Shown here: positions 11,787 through 23,600 of the stretch, one piece after another
Layout of the letters: every line of letters begins with the position of its first letter
How positions within the stretch are numbered: position 1 is the stretch's first letter
Assembly: GCF_001649575.2 (NCBI RefSeq)
Contig: NC_051453.1
Coordinates: forward strand, 15,794,286 to 15,858,285
Direction: 5' to 3'
DNA length: 64,000 nt
Source of the DNA: Kryptolebias marmoratus
Lineage: Eukaryota > Chordata > Actinopteri > Cyprinodontiformes > Rivulidae
Notes under the pieces: generated by a model
Database searches by the model: none
Seen by the model: the letters and a program-made list of their open reading frames with translations, nothing else
What the model was told of the DNA's origin: nothing
Program-made: the position numbers and the translations under genes

Positions 11787-12900
11787 TTTATCGTTCACAG
11801 CCTTTTCCTCAGATTCCCACTTTAGATGGGGGAAGAGAAACCAGCAACAAAAATCAAATAAATAACAAAAAAAATTTTAAAATCAGTGTGAAACAATATA
11901 ACTGTACTAAATGACGGCGAAATGTAAGAGCTATTATTCGAGACAAGTCAGAACCAAACAAAACTGGTTTGATTTCACCGACCTCAGAGCCGCACCACGC
12001 CTGATGACTCCATTCGAGTCAGTAGATCAGATATCTGACACCAGGGTTTGATCTGCAGAGTGTAACGTTTCAGGCGGGGGGGGGGAGGTGACGTGTCTTT
12101 TCAGGAGAGACTGTTTGGTGACGTTCCTGCCAGTCAGGTGAAACCTAAGGACCCCGTCGGACCAGATACCTGTGACTTGTAAAAGCCTCGTCCACGCGTG
12201 TCCCTGAAAATAACGAGAGAGTCTGCGTGCCGTCCTACTATTGTAGACATACCTATCTGTCTGCACTGTTCTGAGACGTATGTCTTAACGCTTGCAGTCA
12301 TGCGGTTCGGCTGCAGGGTTCAACCTCCCAGCAGCCTGGGGGGGGACGCGCACAATATAGGAGCAGTCCTGCACATGCGGCAGCTCGCCCCAGTGTGTCA
12401 GGAAACAACAACAACATGGTGGGAATGAAAGTTGAGGTTGCTCAAGAGTTGCCTCTTGAGGAAATTTGGAGGCTGTCGCTCCCGTCAACAGCCGAGCGCG
12501 CTGTGGTGTGTTTCAAAGGGAGCATCTCTGTGAAAGCCGCCGCATATTTTCCTCTGGGAGCTAAAACCTCAACAGCAGTTGCAGAAGCAGTCATGGGGAG
12601 CTGCTCCTCTACACACACACTCACACACACACTTGCTTATTTCCTTTCATCTGCTCTCAGCTTAACTTTGTGTTATTCTGAGATAAAGCGCCCCGATAAA
12701 TTTTGAATGAGGCTGCACCCCTCCGTTCGTCAAAACAGACACAGACTTGCTGAAGAAGTGGTAGCGCTCAGCGAGTGACCGTGACGTGCATGCATGCCCA
12801 GACCCGAACTGATCCCCCCCCCACCTCCACCACTGCTCCCTGAACCCCTCAGAGCTCGAGAGGAAGCAGGTTCTTATCAGGGAGGAGGACAGGAAGATAC

Positions 12901-13005
12901 NNNNNNNNNNNNNNNNNNNNNNNNNNNNNNNNNNNNNNNNNNNNNNNNNNNNNNNNNNNNNNNNNNNNNNNNNNNNNNNNNNNNNNNNNNNNNNNNNNNN
13001 NNNNN
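12901..13005. other. Assembly gap (105 N)
   Basis: A run of N in the inferred first intron of the semaphorin gene. A single N also occurs at 6910. Nothing can be said about the missing bases. Confidence 1.
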
Positions 13006-13189
13006 GCACTCTGCAGATTTTTACTTGACATCAGTTTCCTATTGTGACGTTTACGGGTCCGACTTGTCAGAGCTGCAGCTGGACGGTGCTGCTGGAGTCA
13101 ATTAACTGCAGAGATTTCATTTTCTGTCAATCTGTGGCCACACACTGCCGAAATATGTAAAAAAAAAAGAAAAAAAGAGCTGAAACTAA

Positions 13190-13835
13190 ATTTAGGACAC
13201 TTAAAACCTGCAGAACAAGGCAAAGTTAGCTAAACATTAGCTATAGGCTAAATGAGCAAAGTCGTAGGTAAAAGCTCAAATGAGCAAAACGGTAGCTAGA
13301 AGCTAAAATTGGCAAAAACATGGCTAAAAGAAAGAAATAGCAAAACCATAGCTATAAGGTAAAATAAGTAAAGCTAACTAAAATTAGCAAAACAGTAGCT
13401 AAAAGCTAAAATTTGCTAAACTGTAGCTGAACGCTAAATTTATCAAAGCTGTTGCTAAAAGCGAATATTAATAAAACTGTAGCTAAAATGAGGAAAACAG
13501 TAGTTAAAAGCTAAAGGTTAGTTGTTTTGCTATTTTTTGCTTTTAGCCACAATTTTGCTAAACTAAAGCCAAGAGCTAAAATGAGCAAAACCATGGCTAT
13601 GAGCTAAAATTAGTAAAACTAGCTGAAAATGACCAAAATAGTAGCTAAAAGCTAAAACTAGCAAAACTGTAGCTGAAATCAACTATTAATAAAACGGTAG
13701 CTAAAATGAGCAAAACAGTAGATAAAATCTAAAACCTAGTTGTTTTGCTATTTTTTCAAATGAGTAAAACTGTAGTTAAAATCAGCAAAACCATAGCTAA
13801 AAGCTAAAAGTAGCAAAACAGTGGCTAATATAAAG
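13190..13835 (+). repeat. TAGC-rich degenerate minisatellite, plus orientation
   Basis: More than twenty degenerate units of the type AGCTAAAAGCTAAAATNAGC followed by AAAACNGT, period about 28 bases. It lies in the semaphorin intron ~450 bases upstream of the start-codon exon. The same family appears in reverse complement at 15075-15330. Confidence 0.85.
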
Positions 13836-14275
13836 ACTGTAAGCAGAAGAAGAGAACAATATTTTAAGGATATGAAGAGGTGTCAGTATGCTTCAGTTGG
13901 GACTTTTTAAAGCTTTGAGTTTTAATTATTTTAGCTGGAATCTCTTCTGAGAGCAGCTCCCCTGTTAGAGACGGAGCTCCATGTGCTCGTTTTAAGTTGC
14001 CCATTTGCCTCAGCCTCGCAGCTAGTGACAAAAAGAAAACGACAAAGCAGCTTCCACGTTTCGGCCGCTGGGAAAGGGAAGGCTTATATTACAGCCCCGC
14101 GTGATAATCATCCACCCGTCTTCAAGCACATCATGAGAAAAGTGGAAAGAAGCTCAGCGTAGGTGAAAAATCAGCAACTTTTTAGGAGAGTGCTTCAAAG
14201 ATCTGCAGCCTCAGTAATAAAGTCAGTATTTCGAGTTGTTTCACCTCTTTGATTATTTCATTCATTCTTTTGCAG

Positions 14276-14628
14276 AAGCGTGAAAATGAGCTCCTCCGGC
14301 AGCCCTCAGCACTAGCCGGGCAGCATGGCTCCTGCTCCTCCTTCCAGAGAGGACACCAGCAGCTCATTAACACTGTGCTGGAGGCTAGCGCCGACATAGA
14401 CTCCCCCCCAACTTCAAACTGAACCGCAGCAGGCCGAGCTGCACTCTGCGGTGCCGCTTACAACATCTGAATAAATCGCCTTCAGAGGGAGACTCGTGCC
14501 AGAGAGGCTCACGTCCAGGACCATGTGGACTTAGAGTTTGGACCATGTTCTGTCGCTGATTCGGTGCTTTGGTGGCAGAGCTGGACTGTGCGGCTCCTCA
14601 GCACTTGGACAACTCTGGACCCTGAGCC
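14276..14628 (+). promoter_or_regulatory. Semaphorin 5' leader with four upstream ORFs
   Basis: A pyrimidine tract and TTTTGCAG (ending 14275) give a plausible acceptor for an exon running to 14737. Upstream of the main ATG at 14629, four short ATG-initiated frames open and close: 14286-14315, 14325-14399, 14523-14534 and 14545-14559. If this leader is used, translation of the semaphorin would depend on leaky scanning or reinitiation. The 5' boundary of the exon is inferred. Confidence 0.5.
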
Positions 14629-17600
14629 ATGTCTCTTCTGTCGGCCCGAAGCATTGTCTGTGGATGTCTGCTCCATCTTTGTTTTGGTCTGCTCAGCTCT
14701 CAGTATTGTGTCCCACGGAAGACCGTCTCCTACCTGAGTGAGTCCCAAATTCTCCACGAGTCGTTGAACGTACTGCATGCTGAATGGTCCAGAAGTGCAA
14801 CTTTAGCTGCTTGATTGTGCAGATTGCAGATTTAATTTTCACTATTGTTTTTTCTGTTCTTTTTTGTTTGTTTTTTTTGGACATTAACTAATACTATTTT
14901 AGCCACTCATATATCAAAACATTCAGCAGATGGGTGCTATGCCTTTTGGCTTTGTAATGTTTATACTTTTCAAAATGTTTGTCTTTTATTTGCAGATATT
15001 TTCTCCATATTGAGATCTCTTCAGTTCCTTTAAAAACATTGTTCTTGAAAGCTGCTTCACTGTATTTTTGCCATCTTATTCTACTTTTAGATTATAGCTA
15101 ACATTCTGCACATTTTACCTTTTAGCTGACGCTCTGCCACTTTTAGCTTCTGGTTAGTATTTTGCTGCATTTAGCTTCTAGCTGAGCTTTTGTTACTTTT
15201 ACCTTTTAACTAATTTTTTTTGTCACTTTCAGCTGGCGTTTTTCTGCTTCTGGCTTTTACCTTGCATTTTGCTCCCTTTAGTTTGTTTCTGCTCCTTTTA
15301 GCTTTCAGCTTATGTTTTCCTCCTTTTAGCTTCAGTAACTTCATTTCATTAGTTGTTCAGCACTCAGCATCCATGCTGCATTTTCACAGGAAATGTCATT
15401 TCTGTAGTTTGTTTCCAATTATTAGCTTCTCAACAAATTAGCTGTTTGATGTTGGGGCATTTGTCTAACCACAGGCAGTCGGAGAGCTGCTTAAAAATGC
15501 TGCAGAAAGAGAAATCCCGTCCCACTCACGCAGAGTTTTTCATTTTTATTTTTTCTGGGCAGACGATCTGAAGTTGTTCAGAGAGGATGGGATCTCCCAT
15601 TACTCCACCATGCTGATCAGAGAAGACCTGGGCGTGTTGCTGCTGGGGGCAAGAGAGGCCATCTACGCACTGGACATCAACAACATCTCCAACAAAAAGG
15701 CTGAGGTGAGAAGCTAAATCCTAGTTCCTAACATGCAGGTTTTTCATCTGCACACTCCTGTTAATATGTAACACAAGCTGTAGCTAAAAGGTAAACCTTT
15801 GTCCAGCTTTATGATGTTTTACTGCAGTGATAAGACTGGCTGGTCAAATATTCAGTGAGCCACACAGGCCTGGGCTGGGCATGTACTGTCACAGCTTTCT
15901 TAGTTTATGACCTCATGAGGGGTTTTTTTTTTCATTTTTTTGGTGGCATTGAAGAGAATAAAAAGCTGACTGACCAAAGGATTTCTCCCTCATCGTGTCT
16001 GATGTTAAAGAGTTTGAGGCACTGCATAGCGAATATATCCTAAATCTGAGCAGGAATGCATAGAAAAGCTGTACTGCAGCTATAAAGACATTTAAAACTT
16101 TCCCTATTCACTCCTATCCTTTCGTTGAAGAACAGTGCTGGGAACGGGGATCAGTGAACAAGCTGAGTCAGGACCGGTCAGGTGGAAACTGCGTGAAATT
16201 AAAGGCCTAGCATGCCTTGAAGGAATGCATATCGCCCGCTGCCTTATGTTGAGAAATGATGGAGTTGTAGCCGTTTTGGTCAAACCCCAAAAAATAACAT
16301 TCTGCTGCGTTGCTGCTGCGATGCTGCTGTTATGGGTTGTGACGGACTCTCAGCTACTACCACATCAAATTTTAGCCAGTTATAGCCATTTTTGTGTTTG
16401 CTAATGGCTATTAACGGAGGCAGCCCTTTCATTAAAATATATCCAGTGTGATATTTTGCTAACAGGCGTATACGCGTGTGATAAATACACCTATACATGT
16501 GATTAAATAAACACTTCAATTAAAACATTAATAAACCCACAGTATGTTTTGTCCATAAACCCCGATGAGGTTTTAGGTTACCATTTGCATCAGTTTAAAT
16601 CCGCCCAGCTGCTCTCAGGTCTGCTGGCAAACACTCAGACAGTTTTAGTTTTGCATTTCAAAACCCCTAACAGACCTGCGCCGCAACCCCCGAGGGCCTG
16701 CGTGGCTCATAAAGAGCTCTAAAACCGCGGCTGTGCATGTTAAAGCAGGAAAATGTTTTAAATCCAGGCACATAAAAGTGTTTGCTGCTTTACTTTTTAG
16801 ATGGACGATTAAAGACGTGCAGGGGGTAATCAACAACATTCGGGAACTGGATCTAGAAAAAAAGCTCTAAGGTTTTATTTTCTTTTTAATGCGTTATGCT
16901 GTATAACCTCTTGTGCGTGTGAAAGATCACAGAGGCAAAAGAGCCCCGAAGGCAGCGCTGATGAGTGTTTCATTTTGATGAGCTTCAGTCGAGCTACAAC
17001 CATTGATAATTATCGCTAATTGCTTCTGTGTGTTTGTCTGTCTGTTAGCAAAATATCTCATGAACCGTTGGGTGGATTTTAATGAAACCCACAGAAAACA
17101 ATTATTAGATGTCCATCTACAACTGATTGACTTTTTGAGTCGACTTGATTCAAGGTGGCCGCCACAACTAATCCGTTAGAGTAAACTTAAAAGTGGCTGT
17201 AACTCGGTCAGTTTTACTGGCACTGAGCTCAAATTTGGTGTGGTGGTAGTTGAACATTTTCCCCAAAACATGCTGCATAGTTAGCGGGTGATGTGCACTC
17301 CTTCAAAGGAATCCTACTGTCACCACTGTTGGAAGCATTTAGATTTAGATTTAGATTTAGATTAGATTTCAAATACTCATAGAAGGTGTGTGGTCAGGAA
17401 TTCAATCTTTAAAGTGAGTGTCTCATTTTCAGACAAACACAAGAATGAATGAACAGTTTCAATAGGGTATTACTTTCATACATTTCTTCTTCAGTCTAGA
17501 TCAAATTACATAAGTGTGTGTGTGTTCATATCTCTTTAACTTGACTGAATGTTCTACAGATTTGCGTCTGCTTGCACATGATCTTAACAGAGTGTGTGCA

Positions 17601-20600
17601 AGACAACAAAGATATACTCAACAGAAGAGACGTGTGCGCAGAAATCCCTTTGACAGTAACAGAATGCTAACTAGAGAAATTGCATTTCCTGCGAAAATGC
17701 AGTGTGAATGCTTTTTTTGCTGAATGATTTGGCTGAAAGCTGCTGAAGATGTGCTGAACTGTTGAGTTGAATGTAAACAGCTAAAGTTTTATGTATTAGT
17801 AGTTGAAAGATTTTTTAAGTTTAATGAAGAACCAAAAAGTGAAACATAGAAGCTGATTTGAAGAGAAGATTCGCCTGAAAAATCCTTGTGACCTTAATGA
17901 CCGTAGAGCTGATCCGTGACCTATGAAGTTTCCAGCTGTGAGGTTTGGCCTTCCTACGGTAGAAGGTTGCAAAGATAGAGCCTTCTTTACCATGTGACCT
18001 TGACCTTTGACCTTGAAATCCCTAGAGTTGATTCCTGACCCATGGGGGTTCTAGCTGTGAAGTTTGACCTTACACGGTTCCAGAGTTAGAGCATGCACAA
18101 TTCTGGTCTGATTTTAGACCCCGTTAGCTTTGGCAGCAATCTTGATTTCTTAAAATTTTGCATTGCAATAGCTGAATTAGCATGAACATAGTTGAATTAG
18201 CTGAAACTATAGCTGAAATAGCATTAGCATAGATGAATTAGCTGACACCATAGCTGAATTAGCATAAACATAGTTGAATTAGCTGAATTAGTTGAAACTA
18301 TTGCTGAATTAGCATTAGCATAGTTGAATTAGCTGAAGCTATAGCTGAACTAGCTGAAGCTATAGCTTAATTAGCAGAAACTGTAGCTGAATTTTTATTA
18401 GCAGAAGTAATATTAGCAGAAAAATGCTGAAACAGAAAGAAAAAGCCGAATTTCAAAGAGTTAAACACAGCTCCATTCATTTTCAATGAGAAAAAAATGG
18501 CTGAAGAAGCTAAATATCTGAAACAGCCAAAATTGCACCAATACCCAAAGTCATAGCAGGAATGGCGTTATTGAGCTGAACGTTTTGATATATGAGTTAG
18601 ATGCTGAAAAACGTACGGAATAGTTAAAGTAACGATGGATAATCGATAAGAAAGAGAAACAGGAAAACAATGATGTGGATGCTTAAAAGCATTCACACAA
18701 TTAGCATCAGATGAATGCATGCCTAAGCAAACAGATGAATCCAAACACGAAGGAATTGTGAAAAAAAAAAAAGTCTTGTGGGCTATCTTTAGCTGGATGT
18801 GTTGAGACAAACCTTACGTTCTGTATTGTACGCTGATCTCTGTCATCATCAGTCTGTTCAGCCTTTATCACAATTTAACCCTTTTTTTTGTTAAGGGAAA
18901 ATGAGTAATAGTTCTGCTTGACTCAGAGATTATCGTGTCGTAAATCCAGCGACTGAGGAGAGGCTCGTGCGGTGATGAGTCTTCACGTCGCAGCGTGAAG
19001 GCTGCGGCGCCTCTTTCCCTGCTCTGACTGGACTCTTCCCTTGTGTTGGCGCAGGTGAACTGGCGAGTGACCGAGGAGAAGCAGAGGGAGTGCACGTACA
19101 AGGGAAAGAGCGCTGAGGTCTGTGAAGCTCGCCTACAATCCCTTTTTGAATGTTGACTAAAAGCTGACCCCTCCCCTCCATGCAGCTTATATGGGAGTGT
19201 TTTTTTTTTTTTTGTATTGTTCTTTACAAGTCTTTACACAGAGTTCCCTTTGAAGCAGTAAGCTCATACCTTTTTTACCGAATATCCAAATAAAGGCACG
19301 GTGAATAAAATCCTCACGCACGTCCTTGACCCTTTGAACCCGCAGCTCACGTTGGCATGTTTGTGTTTTTACGGCTGAGCTAACAAAGCTCTGACCTCGG
19401 CATTCCCTCTGCTGGATCTTGTTGCAGGTGGAATGCCGCAACTACATTCGAACCCTGCACAACATCAACGACACGACGGTTTACGTGTGCGGCACAAATG
19501 CTTTTTCTCCCCTCTGTGATTATTTGGTAAGTAGGCTGCGGGGCACCAGATTACAAGTGAGACTTTTTTTAGTGTGTGTGTGTGTGAATTGAAAAAGCTC
19601 CTCAGATGAGAAGCGAAACGTCTTCAACTACAGAACAGAAGTCCAGTTGTTTTTGTTTTTTTTAACTTTTTTGAATTGTAGGTTTGAGCACTGATATTTC
19701 TTAGTTTGTTTGGATTAAAATCAGGTTATTTTGCTTCTTTTTTTGATTTGTAATTAATGGGTTTAGCATCTTCTTTTAACTACAGCATCTGAATAAAACA
19801 ACCCATTTCTGCTCTCATTTTGCCATCTTTGTTTCCACCAGACATTTGCTAATGGGGAGCTGACGCTGAAGAAAAGGCTGGAGGAGGGAAAGGGGAAGTG
19901 TCCTTTTGATCCCTTTCAGAGATACTCCTCCCTCATGGTTGGTGAGTGTCTGAATCAGTGTTGCTGTCAAAGGGAAGAGAGCTCAGAAAATGAGCAGAAC
20001 GTTCAGACAGAACCCTGAGAGGAGCTGTGTGCACAGTACTGAAGCTTTAACCCCTGATATTACAGAGCGAGTGCTACTTGCTCTCTCATCAGGTCCTGCA
20101 TCCTGATTTGTCAGCTTTGTTTAGTTCATTAGTCTGCACATTATTGCTTTATTGTTTCAGCTTGATAGGAATAAAAGATTTCCAGGAATATTGACTCCTC
20201 TATTGTTCCTGCCCAACAGGAAATGACCTGTACTCTGCTACATCCATCAACTTCTTGGGCTCGGAGCCGGTAGTTCTTCGCAGCTCAAACTTGGCTCTTC
20301 GCACCGAGTTTAAAAGCTCCTGGCTCAGCGGTGAGTTCCTCCATTTCAAAATAAAACACCAAAACCTCCATATAAACATATGGCTCTTTTACGGATACAG
20401 TTGATCTGTTTTATTTATTTGTTTTATTTGCGCTTTACTGTGGTGGGGTTTCAGAGCCAAACTTTGTCTACATGGACTTTGTGGGTGAGAGTGTCGACAG
20501 CCCTGACGGGGACGACGATAAGGTTTACCTGTTCTTCAGCGAGAACGCCATGGAGTACGACTTCTACAGCAAAGTAGTGGTGTCCCGGGTGGCCCGTGTC

Positions 20601-23600
20601 TGCAAGGTGGAGGCAGAAACAGAATCAAAGCACAGCCAGCTTGACCCGTCTGACACAGGTCTGGGGCTGTAGAAGCGAGCATGCACATCAGTGTGTCCTG
20701 TACTGTGTTCAGGGAGATATGGGCGGCCAGCGGACGCTGCAGAGGAAATGGACGTCGTTCCTGAAGGCTCGCCTGGATTGTTCCTTCCCTAAACCCAGCC
20801 TGCCCCCCATTGTCCAGGATGTCTTCCTGCTGAAACACAAGGACTGGAGGAAGAGTGTCTTCTACGCTGTCTTCACGCCTCAGTCGTAAGTGTTTACTGT
20901 CGGATCCCGTGGCGATATGGCTGAGTGTGGCTGTGGAATTTAGGTCATTCAGCAACTCGAGCTGTTGTACTGGAAAAACAACAAAAATGTAAATAAACAC
21001 AAAATTAGTTCAACCTGAACCCCTATTCTAAAAGAAAAGGTAGGACATTGTGTAAAATGTGAGCATAAACGCCATCGTAATGATTTGCAACTCTTGTAAA
21101 CCTATATTTTATTCACAATGGAACATAAGAAAGTATTAGGTAATATTGAATTTAAGGTCAGCAACACACCTGAAAAGAGTGGAGACAGGATCGTGTTTCC
21201 CTCTGCGAAGCATCTCTTCTTCTTTTTTTAACATCAGTCTGTAAACATTCAGGACCTGAGGAGAGCAGCTGCTGGAGGTTTTGGAGGAAAGGTTGTCCCA
21301 TTCTTTTCTGATGGAGGACTCTAGCTGCTGAACAGTCCTGGGTCTTTACTGTTTTGTTTTCTTTTTTGGTTCATGATGCGTCAAATGTTTTAAATTGGTG
21401 AGAGGTCTGGACTGCAGGCGGGTCAGTTCAGCACCTGGGCTTTTTTACTGTGAAGCTGTGCTGCTGGAATGGATGCAGGATGAGGTTTAGGATTGTCTTG
21501 CTAAAATATGCAAGGCCGTAACTGAAAAAAGACGTTGCCTGGATGGGAGCACATGTTGTTCTAAAACCTGTATGTGCTTTCCTGAATTGACGGTGCCTTC
21601 CCAGATGTGTAAGCTGTCCGTTCAACGCACCACTGTGCCATCAGAGAGGCGGGCTTTTGAACTGTGCGCTGATAACAGGCAGGTGTTCGTGGTTTCCAAA
21701 AAGAATTTGAAATCTTTCCCACTCTGACTCAGTCCATTTTAAATGAGCTTTGGTCCAGAGAAGACAGCAGAGTTTCTGGATGGTGTTCACATTTGCACAT
21801 TTTACACAATGTTCCAACTTATTCAGAGCAGGGGTCGGACGTTCTTTGTTACCCGCTCGACTCGGCGTATCATTCTGTATTCCAGGGGTTTGTCCCAGAT
21901 GTCTGCAGTCTGTGCCTACACTGTGTCTTCTATAAGAGATCTTTTCAATGAGGGAAAGTTTAAGACATCTGTTGCCGTGGAGACGTCCCATGTCAAGTGG
22001 GTGATGTACACCAGTGAGGTGCCGGTGCCCAGACCAGGAGCGGTGGGTTTTAAAATGAAGCTTGGAAAGCTACATAAACGCATACAAAGCAGTTTAAAAA
22101 AAACAAACAAAACAAACTAAACTGCAGGACTTTCTTTCCAGTGCATCAACAATGTGGCGCGAAATCTGAGGATAAATCGCTCTCTGGAACTCCCGGACAA
22201 AACCCTGCAGTTCATCAGAGACCGCCCCCTGATGGACGAGGCTGTCCGTCCCATGACGGGGGCGCCGCTGCTGCTCAAGAAGGGAGCTTTGCTGACCCGA
22301 ATCGTGGTGGACAGCGTGTCGGCCCTTGACGGAAAGAAATACAACGTCATGTTCATCGGAACAGGTACGATGGAGCTGACTCAAACAGAATTGTTGAATG
22401 AAATGCGCAGAACGGATGCTTTCATTTTAGCGCCGAACTGGAAGCTCCTGGATTGTTTTTCTGTAACACGACCTCTCGCCTTTACTAACTATTGCTAAAC
22501 TATTCGTGTGCACGCGGCACTTATTGCTTATTCTGCCTTTCCTGTTTCGTCCCCTGAACAGAAAATGGGTTCATTCAGAAGGCTGTCAACTTTGACGGAG
22601 AGATGTTCATCATTGAGGAGATTCAGGTGCACGAGAACCCGAACCCCATCACCACCCTGCGCCTCTCGTCCAGTAAGGTAAAAACATGTCCGGACCTCTT
22701 GGGGAGCTCTGCTGTCAGGTACCAGGACAGCCAAGTTTCTTTTTTGCATCCAAACCTGACATTTCCCAGCAGAGCTTTGCAGTCACTGAAATTCACTTCA
22801 GCTGCGTGCAGGATTTAAAGAAGACCTGTTAATATTGTTCTCTGGGTCAAAGGTGAGTCCAGTTTCTGACCTCTGTGAAGAAGTGGCCCGCAAACAGGTC
22901 CCTAATAAAAAAAATAATGTAAAGAAAATGTTTTCTAAATACAGTGCAGAAGCGGCTCCTGAGCATAAGTTTTATTGGGGCGGACACTCATTTCCTAAAT
23001 CAGTAACCAAACAAATGATACAATTTGGGTTACATTTTCCTGGAAATAAAAGCCAGGCTAAATGTTGCTTAATATTTATTTTATTTACTTTTTGTGCACA
23101 AAGTTGTGGCCTTTTTTCTCTCCCGGGGGTGGATGTTGTGTCTCGTGAAAACAAACTGCTGCCTCTGCACCCGCCTCCACCCGAATCGGGAGTGTTTTTT
23201 TTTTTTTCATTTTAACTGGGTAAAATTAAACAGACATGCAGGTGCACGGCTTTCTGGGTTGGATTTCTCATTTTATTTGAAGTCATGTTTCTGCAATATT
23301 ACTTGAGCTTATCAAAGATAAAAGGTGGAACAAAATGCCTGCAGAGTCATTTAAAAAATGATAAAACTAAAGGATATTAAACCCTTTTAATTACATCTCC
23401 AACCTGCAGCCTGTTGATTACTAAACCACAGAATCAACCAGTGATCTACAGCAGCCTCACACTTTAGGAATTAGATAAATAAAATCCACTTGTGGCTCAC
23501 ATACATAGTCACAGACACAGAAAATGGGCCGACTATGTTGAAGAAAATGTCCTGTTGTTCATCTCCCCTCTGTGTTCTGTTCGTGTCCTGTCTGTCTGGC

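Noticed and set aside
13190..13835. CRISPR-like array
   Set aside because: The units are degenerate, directly adjacent and without unique spacers; the setting is a vertebrate intron.
17337..17368. Interstitial telomere repeat
   Set aside because: The unit is ATTTAG repeated about four times, not TTAGGG, and it is short.
20536..21000. 154-codon open frame on the minus strand
   Set aside because: It lies opposite the semaphorin exons 20455-20606 and 20713-20885, whose plus-strand translation matches the sema domain. It is an antisense shadow.
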